Assembly: GCA_049115495.1 (NCBI GenBank)
Contig: JAGDZV010000003.1
Span: forward strand, 62,001-126,000
Source: JACPUW01 sp049115495
GTDB taxonomy: Bacteria; Bacteroidota; Bacteroidia; CAILMK01; JACPUW01
Length of the DNA stretch: 64,000 nucleotides
Direction of reading: 5' to 3'
Part shown: piece after piece, positions 1 through 8,215 of the stretch
Position numbering within the stretch: the stretch's first letter is position 1
Layout: each line of letters starts with the position of its first letter
Made by a program: the position numbers and the translations under genes
Notes under the pieces: generated by a model
What the model saw: only the letters and a program-made list of their open reading frames with translations
Told to the model about the DNA's origin: nothing
Databases searched by the model: none

Positions 1-752
1 TTTTAATTGAGAAAAAGGTAAATAAAGTAGTGGTAGCATCATTAGATCCCAACCCTTTGGTGGCAGGCCGTGGAATTAAAATGCTAAAAGAAGCTGGAAT
101 TGATGTACATGTTAATGTTTTGCAAACAGAAGCGGAAAGCTTAAATAAACGGTTCTATACTTTTCATCAAAAAAAGCGCCCTTACATAACTTTAAAGTGG
201 GCTCAGACTAAGAATGGGTTTATTAACGATGCATCAAAAAAGCAAACAAGCATAAGCAACCCACTAAGCCAACAAATCGTACACAAACTTAGAAGCACCG
301 AAGCTGCTATAATGATTGGAGCAAATACCGCTAAAATTGATAACCCTTCGCTTACTACCAGAAATTGGGCAGGTAAAAATCCGGTTAGAGTTTTGCTTGA
401 TACAAATTGCGCTACACCAATTAAACTAAAGCTTTTTTGTGATGGATTTAAAACGCTGGCTTTCAATGAGAAAAAAAGTGGTTCTGAAGGTGAAGTTGAG
501 TTTGTAAAAAAGTCGCCAAATGATTTGAATGCCGTAATGTCTCAATTACATGATAGAGGGATTAACTCAGTTTTAGTTGAAGGTGGTAGCAAAGTGCTAC
601 AATCATTCATAAAAGAAAACCTTTGGGACGAAGCCTTTGTTTTTGAAGCAGATTTTGCCATTGAAGATGGTGTAAACGCCCCTTTAATTTCTAAAACGGA
701 ATTGACAACTAAATCAATAAAAACAAATTACTTAAAGCACTACAAAAATTAA
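1..752 (+). CDS. ribD: Riboflavin biosynthesis protein RibD, 3' part
   Basis: The gene enters from the left edge, so the first codons and most of the N-terminal deaminase domain are missing. The readable part starts with the end of the deaminase domain (a LDPNPLVAGRGI-like stretch, typical for RibD just after the zinc-binding cysteines) and continues into the reductase domain (YITLKWAQTKNGF, then an EGGSKVL motif near the C-terminus). RibD converts the deaminated-pyrimidine precursor of riboflavin by deamination and NADPH-dependent reduction in the cytoplasm. The frame is open up to position 3; the GTG at 30 is not the real start. It ends 6 bp before the next gene. Confidence 0.93.
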   Translation, partial: LIEKKVNKVVVASLDPNPLVAGRGIKMLKEAGIDVHVNVLQTEAESLNKRFYTFHQKKRPYITLKWAQTKNGFINDASKKQTSISNPLSQQIVHKLRSTEAAIMIGANTAKIDNPSLTTRNWAGKNPVRVLLDTNCATPIKLKLFCDGFKTLAFNEKKSGSEGEVEFVKKSPNDLNAVMSQLHDRGINSVLVEGGSKVLQSFIKENLWDEAFVFEADFAIEDGVNAPLISKTELTTKSIKTNYLKHYKN

Positions 753-758
753 TACTAC

Positions 759-1838
759 ATGAAAAGATATACAGCTATGCTAGGATTACTGCTTTTTACC
801 ATTGTGGCAATGGCCCAAAGCAGCATTGAGCTTGTTGATACACGACATGACTTTGGAACCATTCAAGAGGATGGTGGAAAGGTTAGCTATGTTTTTGGAT
901 TTAAAAACGTAGGTGATAAACCTTTGAAAATTGAAACTGTAAAAACACCTTGTGGGTGTACAAGCCCAACTTGGACCCAGAGCGAAATACCAGTTGGTGG
1001 AGGAGGTTATGTTGAGGCAACTTTTGACCCTTTGCACAGGCCTGGGGTTTTTAACAAAGTACTTACCGTTGTTACTAACGGAAATCCTCGCTCGGCCTAC
1101 ATTAAGATTGTTGGTGAAGTTTTGCCTAGAAAGCGAACTGTTGAAGATCATTTTCCTATGGTACGTGGAAATCTAAGATACCAAATGCCGCAAATATTTA
1201 TGGGGAAAGTACGTACGGGAATAATAGATACCGTACATGTAAGAATTTACAATTCCGGAATGCAAACAGTTAGTATTGAGAGAATTGATAACCCGGTACA
1301 CGTAAAAACAAATATTGTAACTAAAGAAATTCCTCCTAAAAGTTATGGTAAATTCATTTTGTCATATGATGCTATTAAAAGAGGTGAATTGGGTATGGTA
1401 ACCGATCAAATCATTGTGTATACAAATGATGCCTTAGAACCAGAACAAATGATTTATGTGGTTGCTGAGATTGAACAAAATATAGAAGTTTTAACACCAA
1501 AGCAACTAGAAGAAGCTCCAAAAATTGCAGCTTTAGAAGAAGTGATTGATTTAGGTGATGTTACAGAAGGAGATGAGGTAAGAGGAGTTTTTAAAATTAC
1601 AAATGAAGGTGTAAACACTTTAAGACTAATTAGAGTGAAACCTGAATGTGGTTGTACAACTACCTCGGTTAGTGCTAATCAAATTGAAGAAGGTAAGACA
1701 TCTAAAATAGATTTGATATTTGACGCAACCGGTTATGATGGTCTAATTGTTAAAACGATAGACATATTCTCAAATGACCCACTTAATCCAAAGAAAACCT
1801 TGAAAATGCGTGCATACGTAAATCCAAAAGAAGGTTAG
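759..1838 (+). CDS. Secreted DUF1573 protein with two repeats
   Basis: A 359-residue protein with an N-terminal signal peptide (hydrophobic stretch ending AMAQ at about residue 20). Two DUF1573-type Ig-like modules are visible, at about residues 22-120 and 255-355. Each opens with a HDFGT- or IDLGDV-like strand and carries the signature CGCT (CGCTSPTW and CGCTTTSVS). DUF1573 proteins are common in Bacteroidetes envelopes; their function is not established. It starts 6 bp after ribD and is followed 10 bp later by dgkA, so the genes may be co-transcribed without being functionally related. Confidence 0.88.
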   Translation: MKRYTAMLGLLLFTIVAMAQSSIELVDTRHDFGTIQEDGGKVSYVFGFKNVGDKPLKIETVKTPCGCTSPTWTQSEIPVGGGGYVEATFDPLHRPGVFNKVLTVVTNGNPRSAYIKIVGEVLPRKRTVEDHFPMVRGNLRYQMPQIFMGKVRTGIIDTVHVRIYNSGMQTVSIERIDNPVHVKTNIVTKEIPPKSYGKFILSYDAIKRGELGMVTDQIIVYTNDALEPEQMIYVVAEIEQNIEVLTPKQLEEAPKIAALEEVIDLGDVTEGDEVRGVFKITNEGVNTLRLIRVKPECGCTTTSVSANQIEEGKTSKIDLIFDATGYDGLIVKTIDIFSNDPLNPKKTLKMRAYVNPKEG

Positions 1839-1848
1839 ATTTGATGTA

Positions 1849-2220
1849 GTGAGCAAGGATAATTACTTTCAAAAAGAAAAGAAGAGTTTTGGCCATGCCT
1901 TTAAAGGTGTGGCCATTTTTTTTAAAGAAACTAATCATGCCAAAGTTCACTTAATTGCTTCAATTTTGGTGTTGATTTTTGGTGTTTTATTGAAAGTAAC
2001 GGTAATTGAGTGGCTATCTTTAATTTTGTCAATGGCAATTGTATGGGTTTCTGAAGCCATAAATTCGGCTTTGGAATATGCTGTAGACTTGGCTTCGCCT
2101 AATTATCATGATTTGGCTAAAAAGGCCAAGGATGTAGCTGCTGGTGCTGTTTTAATAGCTTCGGGCTTTGCAGTAATTATTGCACTTTTGGTTTTTATTC
2201 CAAAGCTATTTCAGCTGTAA
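1849..2220 (+). CDS. dgkA: Diacylglycerol/undecaprenol kinase family protein
   Basis: A 123-residue integral membrane protein of the DgkA family, which phosphorylates diacylglycerol or undecaprenol at the inner face of the membrane. The family core is clear: an amphipathic N-terminus (FGHAFKGVAIFFKE), three membrane helices, the catalytic EAINSALEYAVDL segment and the KDVAAGAVL motif. The start is GTG at 1849, because the nearby ATG at 1844 is followed directly by a stop. Gram-positive homologues phosphorylate undecaprenol; the substrate here cannot be told from sequence. The next gene begins 3 bp downstream. Confidence 0.9.
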   Translation: MSKDNYFQKEKKSFGHAFKGVAIFFKETNHAKVHLIASILVLIFGVLLKVTVIEWLSLILSMAIVWVSEAINSALEYAVDLASPNYHDLAKKAKDVAAGAVLIASGFAVIIALLVFIPKLFQL

Positions 2221-2223
2221 AGC

Positions 2224-3081
2224 ATGAATTTTTTAAAAAAACCATATCCTTTAGAAACCAATCTTAAAAAGCTGCTTAGCCAAGCTTTTCTTTTTGGTTT
2301 GTTTGTTTTTGTGTTTTTATACGGGTTTAAACCATTTGGCCTTAATGAATTGAAAAATGGATTGTTTGAAGCAAGTTTAGGGTTTGGTGGAGTAACTATT
2401 ATTTTTCAAGGGTTTTTACCCATTTTTTTAAGAAAAATATTTCCAAGTTTCTTCAATGAAGAAAAATGGACCTTGGGCAGAAATCTGGCACTAACAATGG
2501 TCATTGTAATCGCAGTTGTATTTGGAAATTTTTATTGGGCGTATCTAAACGGCTTTACCTCATTTAGTGCTACTGGCTTGTTTACATTTTTGGGCTACAC
2601 TTTCGCAGTAGGCGTTTTTCCACTTAGTTTTTTAATGCTTTTTGAACAAAACCGTCTTACAAAAAAGTATTTGAGTGAGTCGGCAAGTATTAATGAGCAA
2701 TTAGCTGCAGATGAGCAACCTGAAAAACATGAAGAAAAGCTGGTTTTGAAATGTGAAGATGGGAGTGAAGCAATTACAATTAGCGAAGATGCGTTTTACT
2801 ATTGCAAATCGGCTGATAATTACATTGAACTGATTTATGAAACTGAAGGTGAAGTCAAAAAAGAGCTTTTTAGAAATAGCTTGAAAAACTTGGAGTTGCT
2901 ATTGGCTGAATTCAATGATTTAAAACGAGTACATAGATCATATATAGTAAACCTGAATAAGGTGAAAAGCGTAGATGGAAATGCTCGTGGTCTTAAACTA
3001 AAGCTCAATAACGATCTTCCTGAAATCCCCATTTCAAGAACGAAACATGATGAAATCTTAGCCCTATTGGATTCCCATTAA
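2224..3081 (+). CDS. Membrane-anchored LytTR-domain transcription regulator
   Basis: A 285-residue protein with about four membrane helices in the first 145 residues and a C-terminal LytTR DNA-binding domain (about 180-285). The LytTR hallmarks are the FYYCKSADNYIEL strand-loop, the SLKNLE region and the RVHRSYIVNLNKV motif. There is no receiver domain, so the signal is probably sensed by the membrane part or by a partner protein. It is the last gene of the dgkA pair. Five TCCCA repeats start at its stop codon and lie between it and the next gene, and they are a plausible binding site for this regulator. Confidence 0.88.
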   Translation: MNFLKKPYPLETNLKKLLSQAFLFGLFVFVFLYGFKPFGLNELKNGLFEASLGFGGVTIIFQGFLPIFLRKIFPSFFNEEKWTLGRNLALTMVIVIAVVFGNFYWAYLNGFTSFSATGLFTFLGYTFAVGVFPLSFLMLFEQNRLTKKYLSESASINEQLAADEQPEKHEEKLVLKCEDGSEAITISEDAFYYCKSADNYIELIYETEGEVKKELFRNSLKNLELLLAEFNDLKRVHRSYIVNLNKVKSVDGNARGLKLKLNNDLPEIPISRTKHDEILALLDSH

Positions 3082-3127
3082 TCCCAAAGCTTCACAATCG
3101 TCCCAAAGGCTTCCCATTTATCCCATT
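3073..3127. promoter_or_regulatory. Phased TCCCA direct repeats, possible LytTR site
   Basis: Five direct copies of TCCCA followed by two A/T bases begin at 3073, 3082, 3101, 3112 and 3121, so the offsets are 0, 9, 28, 39 and 48. These are close to whole helical turns and put the repeats on one DNA face. A 15-bp unit (TTCCCATTWATCCCA) occurs twice with one mismatch. LytTR proteins usually bind direct repeats spaced by about two turns. The array sits between the LytTR gene and the barrel gene starting at 3175. Binding is an inference. Confidence 0.4.
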
Positions 3128-3174
3128 GGCTTTAATATGTGGTTAAAGCAGCGCTAAAGTTGAAGAAAAAACGA

Positions 3175-4338
3175 ATGCGCTTATTCTCAATTTTGACTTT
3201 AATTCTTACTGTAAGTTATGCGAAAGCACAAGAGAAAGAACGTTTTAAATTCGCTCAAACCTATGTAGGTTTAGGTACTGGAGTATTAGCGGGAAATGAC
3301 AATTTAATTAGCTACCAAAGGGCCACAATTGGTGGATTGCACTTTTGGGGTAAAGCTGATTTCTATGTTTCTTTTGCTTTAGGTAATCAAAATTTGGGTG
3401 AAGGTTACAACTTTAATGAAGGGGTGCAAACGGGGGCAAGATGGATTCCATTTGGGCTAAAAAATAATGGCTTTAGACCATTTATTGGTGCTCATTGGCA
3501 AACGCCCGCACTATTTGGTGATGATATTCCAACGCTTGAAAAAAATGCCATATCGATTGAAACCGGACTTTACTATGTTTTTAAAAAATCGTGGACTCTA
3601 GAATTAGGGTTAAGACATAATCCATTCAATACTTGGAAGCTGCCTTACAGTAATAATCATTTGAGCTCCGCACAATGGGCTTTTGATCTTGCCATTAAAA
3701 AACACTTTGATTTTACCGCAGGTACAAATGCCAAATGGGCAAATGAAAAGGCCATTGAGATGACAAGTAAAGGTCATGCAAGTACATTCGGCTTTGGAGT
3801 AGGAATGTCATCAGCTATTGCAATAGCGCCTATTACACACTTAGAAAAGAATGGATATGAACCCAATTTGGCTCAGGTTAGCTTAATGCCAGAATTTGGC
3901 TTGAGTTACTATACAGCCAAAAGAGAAATGGTTTTTAGGTTGGTGTATAGAGCACCTACAAGGTTTGTAAGAAATAAAGCTTTTGCTTATCAGCTAAAAG
4001 ATAGAAGACTTTCATTTGAAACTTTTAAGTTTTTATTTGATTATCAAGGTTTTATGCCTTTTGTAGGTATTGGTTTGAGTAATAGCATTTATGCGTTAAC
4101 TTTTAATTCAAATAACCAATCAAACATTTCTGAAAACGGCAATAACCAATCAGTAAGCATAGTTTTTGGATGGGATATAAGACCTACACAGGCCGAGTGG
4201 TTTATACTCCGAACAAGTTTAAGGTATCAGCCTAGATTAGGTTTCAATCAATATGCTAAAGCTCACTTTTCAAGAGACTTAGAATTCAATTTTATTCAAA
4301 TGGTGGTGTATCCGCAAAGAATGAAATATCATTTTTAA
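3175..4338 (+). CDS. Putative outer-membrane beta-barrel protein
   Basis: A 387-residue protein starting at ATG 3175, which gives a clean signal peptide (MRLFSILTLILTVSYAKAQ). The frame is open back to a GTG at 3139, but that start would put twelve charged residues in front of the signal peptide. The body is a series of alternating hydrophobic strands with aromatic turns (YVGLGTGV, FYVSFALGN, LELGLRHNP, FGFGVGMSS) and ends with a barrel-type terminal aromatic residue. I do not recognise a named family. It follows the LytTR regulator gene and its repeat array, so it is a candidate target. Confidence 0.75.
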   Translation: MRLFSILTLILTVSYAKAQEKERFKFAQTYVGLGTGVLAGNDNLISYQRATIGGLHFWGKADFYVSFALGNQNLGEGYNFNEGVQTGARWIPFGLKNNGFRPFIGAHWQTPALFGDDIPTLEKNAISIETGLYYVFKKSWTLELGLRHNPFNTWKLPYSNNHLSSAQWAFDLAIKKHFDFTAGTNAKWANEKAIEMTSKGHASTFGFGVGMSSAIAIAPITHLEKNGYEPNLAQVSLMPEFGLSYYTAKREMVFRLVYRAPTRFVRNKAFAYQLKDRRLSFETFKFLFDYQGFMPFVGIGLSNSIYALTFNSNNQSNISENGNNQSVSIVFGWDIRPTQAEWFILRTSLRYQPRLGFNQYAKAHFSRDLEFNFIQMVVYPQRMKYHF

Positions 4339-4371
4339 CATTAAAGACTATAAATTTAAAATAGAATAATT

Positions 4372-4974
4372 ATGTATCAAATCTTATTATACGCACACAT
4401 CATATTTGGTTTAATCTCCTTAATTACAGGGGCTATGGCCTCGTTTGCTGCCAAAAAAAGAGGGAACCATACAAAATCAGGAAAGTGGTTTGTTATTAGC
4501 ATGTTAGGTTCAGCTTTTGTTGCATTATTACTCACTTTTTTAAAACCAAATCCTTTTTTACTTTCGATAGGGCTCTTTACAGTTTATATGACTTTAATGG
4601 GTTTTTATGCTTTTAAAAGCAACATAATTAGAAAATACCTTCCTTTTTTGGGGATTGTTATCGGACTTCTGATGCTCTATGTTGCTCTTTTTGTGACTAA
4701 AGGCATTTCTATAGTGGCCTTGGTATTTGGTATTTTTCAATTGGTCAACTCTGTAATGGATCTGCTTGGTACTATAAAGAACAGGGTGGTACTTCATGCT
4801 TCTAGAATTGGGGGTGCCTATATCGCTTCTTCAACTGCTTTTATGGTTACCGCTGTTAGCTTTTTGCCTTGGTATGTTGGTTGGTTTGTGCCTAGTGTAG
4901 TTGGATCAATTTTGTTATCAAGGGCTATAGGCAACTATTTACGTCCTAAAGTTAAGTATAAGCAAAGTGCATAA
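4372..4974 (+). CDS. DUF2306-like integral membrane protein
   Basis: A 200-residue protein with about six or seven membrane helices and no soluble domain. The opening LYAHIIFGLISLITGAMASFAAKK followed by HTKSGKWFVISML resembles the DUF2306 family, whose conserved histidines lie in the first two helices. The biochemical role of that family is unknown. It has a basic cytoplasmic tail (YLRPKVKYKQSA is the last stretch). It lies 33 bp behind the barrel gene on the same strand. About 270 bp without any gene I can support follow it before the decayed gene. Confidence 0.7.
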   Translation: MYQILLYAHIIFGLISLITGAMASFAAKKRGNHTKSGKWFVISMLGSAFVALLLTFLKPNPFLLSIGLFTVYMTLMGFYAFKSNIIRKYLPFLGIVIGLLMLYVALFVTKGISIVALVFGIFQLVNSVMDLLGTIKNRVVLHASRIGGAYIASSTAFMVTAVSFLPWYVGWFVPSVVGSILLSRAIGNYLRPKVKYKQSA

Positions 4975-5248
4975 AAGCAATTTTAAAACGACAAAAGGCG
5001 AAGTAGTGAAATATCAAAAAATTCTCTAAAAAGTATTTGAAGCTATTTTTTTTAGAAAATGACAATCTTAGTTTTTTTCATCATCAGTTACTTCAAATCT
5101 TAGTTTTGATAGACTTGATGCTTAAATAGACCTTGAGTTTTTTGTCTGTTAGGTTCTACCTATTGAAAAAATAAATGAAGAATCAACAAAAATAGCTACT
5201 TGTGTCATCGTCATATTGGTTTCAGCTATAAAGTATCCTTTCATGTAG

Positions 5249-5562
5249 TTAAGGGGGAACAACGGTCAGTGTTACACGAGAACCAATTGTAAAAGGAAAA
5301 GAAATTACGTCTGCAAATACATTGTAATGCGGGTTTTTAGTTTAACTAATTTCAGCAATAGCATATTTCCCATTTTCGAATACAAAGGTGTCTTCACTTA
5401 TTTCAACCAATGTAGATTTATATTTTGCACAGTTCGTTTTAAACGTATAACGCTTGCCAGATTCAACATTTAAATATTTAATTGAATCTTGTTATATTAA
5501 GTATTTCTGACCATAGATCAGGTTTGAAGCAAAAAAACTGAAATAATCATTAGAGCCTTCAT
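5249..5562 (-). pseudogene. Decayed gene for a small secreted protein
   Basis: Reading the minus strand from ATG at 5562 gives a signal-peptide start (MKALMIISVF). The frame must then shift in a run of seven T (5531-5537) to continue as FASNLIYGQKYLI, which completes a signal peptide ending YGQ. After that one frame carries protein-like sequence (VESGKRYTFKTNCAKYKSTL, then EISEDTFVFENGKYAIAEIS and a final TIGSRVTLTVVPP) interrupted by two in-frame TAA codons. This pattern of a small charged beta-strand-rich secreted protein is common in Bacteroidetes. The start lies 2 bp behind the stop of the upstream barrel gene, so it was probably the last gene of that operon. I do not know the family. Confidence 0.65.
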
Positions 5563-5564
5563 AC

Positions 5565-6689
5565 TTACAATAGTTTTAAGCCTACTCTAATACAGCCAGT
5601 AGGATACTTTGAAAAAGCATAGCCCATAAAAACGCTCGAAACCTTTCCATTGTAAAAGAGCCCAGCAGAATAGAAATATTGATTTGATATATCTGCACCC
5701 GCTTTAAATTCATCGCTAATTGCAATATTATCTTCATTCACATCAAATCCATATTCATCTCTTATTGCTTCACTATCTACTTTCACGTCAATTTTGTAGG
5801 TAAAATCAAATTGATAAGACTCTGAATGCAGCCCTGCCTGACCTACTAACAAGATGTTCTTTACGGTTGGTATCATTATACTTGCTCTAATTTGATTGGA
5901 TCTAATTCTTGTTTCAAGATTAAACTCTTTAAGATCGAGTGTGAATAATGGAGAAGGGGCAAGGTTTAAGGCATCTTGTAATTCTGAAAAATTAGCAAGT
6001 GCACCATTCTGCGAATAATCGAAGCGCAGCCAACTTAAAACAGGTATTTTGGTAAAATACCTTAAGTGTATGCTCGCTCCAAAACCATATAGCTCAATTT
6101 GAGTTTTAAAACCATCTACTTCAAACTCACTTAGCATTGCACTTATGGGAAAATATCCTGCTGAAATTATTAAACCTTTCCAAAGTCTAGCCTCTACAGA
6201 TGGTATTAAAAACGGAATAACTGTAGCGCCTCTGTCAAAACCACCTACTAAATCAATGTCGGTGCTCACATACTCTCCGGTAAGTGGGTTAATAATACGT
6301 TCACCTTCAGAGTTGAGTAGATAATGACGCATAAAACTATTATTATCATTCCCATAAACATTGTTTAATTCTCCAAAATATGATATTGACTCTGACTGGT
6401 ATAAATCATTATAATTTATTGTACCACCATTAAGCATATTATGAGAAAAATACTGTCCAGAAATACTAAAGCTATACTTTATCTTCCAATCTCCATCCCA
6501 ATGTTGCATTTGGTTTCCTATTGCCATAGTACTTCCCAATTCAGTAAATATTGATTTAGTGTACGCATGGTAATAGCTTGGTATGGCCTTTCCGAGCTCC
6601 GTCATCTGTTCGTTTAAGCCAAACTGTCCAAATGAAAACTTCATAAGTACAAAGAAGCAAAGTGGCAATAAAATGATTTTTAACTTCAT
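5565..6689 (-). CDS. Outer-membrane protein, DUF6588-like
   Basis: A 374-residue protein with a signal peptide (MKLKIILLPLCFFVLMKFSFGQ). An N-terminal region (EQMTELGKAIPSYYHAYTKS) is followed by alternating beta-strands, with GFDRGATVIPFLIPSVEARL in the middle and a barrel-like end (GCIRVGLKLL). The arrangement resembles the DUF6588 family of Bacteroidetes, in which a helical start precedes a barrel; I hold that assignment loosely. It lies 6 bp behind a lipoprotein gene and 2 bp ahead of a decayed secreted-protein gene, all on the minus strand, which suggests an envelope operon that is losing its last member. Confidence 0.65.
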   Translation of the reverse strand: MKLKIILLPLCFFVLMKFSFGQFGLNEQMTELGKAIPSYYHAYTKSIFTELGSTMAIGNQMQHWDGDWKIKYSFSISGQYFSHNMLNGGTINYNDLYQSESISYFGELNNVYGNDNNSFMRHYLLNSEGERIINPLTGEYVSTDIDLVGGFDRGATVIPFLIPSVEARLWKGLIISAGYFPISAMLSEFEVDGFKTQIELYGFGASIHLRYFTKIPVLSWLRFDYSQNGALANFSELQDALNLAPSPLFTLDLKEFNLETRIRSNQIRASIMIPTVKNILLVGQAGLHSESYQFDFTYKIDVKVDSEAIRDEYGFDVNEDNIAISDEFKAGADISNQYFYSAGLFYNGKVSSVFMGYAFSKYPTGCIRVGLKLL

Positions 6690-6695
6690 AAGGAC

Positions 6696-7979
6696 TTACT
6701 GTTTTATGAATTGATCATATGTAACTGCTTCTTTTACAACAAAATCGGCTAATATAAAATCATTTGCAAGATCAGGGTTTTCCATTGTTAATGTGATTTG
6801 ATTAAAACCATAATCACTTACTCTGAATGTATAGGTATTTGACCTTTTTGAATCAATATCTGATGTAATTGTAATTTTTAATGGAACCGAAATTTCACCT
6901 TGTCTGTAACTTTCAACTTGATTTAAGTAAAATCCTTTTGCACCGCCTATTTTGGTCTGATCTTCGTAGAGCCCATAAATGTAATCGGGCCCATTTTCAA
7001 AAACCTTTTCATTTATTTCCGCTGTTGTTAGATTTTCTCCGGGATGGTATCTAACCCTTTCTCCTTTTAAAAAGGTGTATTCGTTATCTAAAATGGTTTT
7101 GTAATTCTTGTATTCAACCGGTGTTCCCCAAGGTTTTCTCGCGGAGTTATCCTTATAAATCCAGGTTTTACCGCCAGAATCGTCATTTAGGTTTTCAAGA
7201 GGTAGATACAAAGCCAAGGGTTTTACGTCAACCTTTAAAGACATACGTACTTTGTAGCCCGAAAATTTATCTTCACCTAACAATGAGTAAAGTTCATTGA
7301 ATGATGCTACAGGACGATTTTCAATCCAATCATCTAACAATCTATAAGTTGAAGTGCCCCAAAATGTTGTTAAGTTGGGGTCATCTGAATTTGATTCAAA
7401 ATATTCGAAATCTACTTTAGGGTCTTGGAGATTATTAATAATTCCATCTAAATATTCAAAGTAAGCACTTCTCTTAAATTGAATCATATCTTCTAGTTTG
7501 TCTTCATCAAAAGGAGTGAACATTCCTTGTTCAAAAGCATGTTGCAGTTCAATTTTATTTTTAGCCAATTCTGTTTCAAAGTACCATTTACCATTGGTGT
7601 AAAAGTCTTTATCATAATTTCTTAAGTCTTCAATTGAAGCTTCGTTCAGGTTAGTATGTAAATTCCAAACATCATTTCTTAGTAATAAGTATTCATTTCT
7701 TTGCGCATCATTTGCCATAGTTTCTAAATCAAGATCTTTGGCATAAAAGTCATAAATACCTTTTGACCCAGAATACATTTCACTTTGCAATTCTGTTTCA
7801 CAGGCCCTATATGCAATGTAATGCCGCTTCTTGTCTTTGTATTTCCATGTAAATTCATCGTAAGAAGTATAACTAATTTCGAATTCAGCGATTGGTACAG
7901 AACAGTCAATTTCGCCTTCGCACCCAAAAAGAATTATCAGCCCTAAAACCCAATAAAATCTTTTGAACATACTTTTCAC
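6696..7979 (-). CDS. Lipoprotein of unknown function
   Basis: A 427-residue lipoprotein with lipobox LFGC at about residue 20. The mature part is acidic. Two stretches loosely resemble helix-hairpin-helix elements of the ComEA type: LNEASIEDLRNYDKDF at about 110-125 and NRPVASFNELYSLLGEDKFSG near 215-235. The C-terminal third looks like beta-sandwich. I do not recognise the protein, and the hairpin similarity may be chance because no other DNA-binding feature is present and the protein is exported. It heads an apparent three-gene envelope operon with the barrel protein and the decayed small gene. Confidence 0.7.
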   Translation of the reverse strand: MKSMFKRFYWVLGLIILFGCEGEIDCSVPIAEFEISYTSYDEFTWKYKDKKRHYIAYRACETELQSEMYSGSKGIYDFYAKDLDLETMANDAQRNEYLLLRNDVWNLHTNLNEASIEDLRNYDKDFYTNGKWYFETELAKNKIELQHAFEQGMFTPFDEDKLEDMIQFKRSAYFEYLDGIINNLQDPKVDFEYFESNSDDPNLTTFWGTSTYRLLDDWIENRPVASFNELYSLLGEDKFSGYKVRMSLKVDVKPLALYLPLENLNDDSGGKTWIYKDNSARKPWGTPVEYKNYKTILDNEYTFLKGERVRYHPGENLTTAEINEKVFENGPDYIYGLYEDQTKIGGAKGFYLNQVESYRQGEISVPLKITITSDIDSKRSNTYTFRVSDYGFNQITLTMENPDLANDFILADFVVKEAVTYDQFIKQ

Positions 7980-8140
7980 CTTTACTCCAAATATATAGCT
8001 AAATTTTCTTCAATGGTTTCTATTTCAAGCACTTGGTTTTATACTACGCATCTATTATCAGGTATTAATGATAAACCACATATTACGCGTTGTTCAACTG
8101 AAATTTTTACTATAAAAGAAGTATAACAAACTTGGTGCAT

Positions 8141-8166
8141 AAAAAACCGAGCTCGAATGAGCTCGG
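8141..8166 (-). terminator. Intrinsic terminator of the DUF4139 gene
   Basis: On the minus strand an 8-bp perfect stem CCGAGCTC / GAGCTCGG with loop ATTC is followed by six T. It begins 50 bp after the stop codon of the DUF4139 gene. Confidence 0.85.
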
Positions 8167-8215
8167 CATTTACTACTTCTTTCTCAATCCTATGGGCATT
8201 CGGTTTATGAAAAAG

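Noticed and set aside
6696..7979. DNA-binding helix-hairpin-helix protein
   Set aside because: The resemblance is confined to two short stretches and the protein is an exported lipoprotein.
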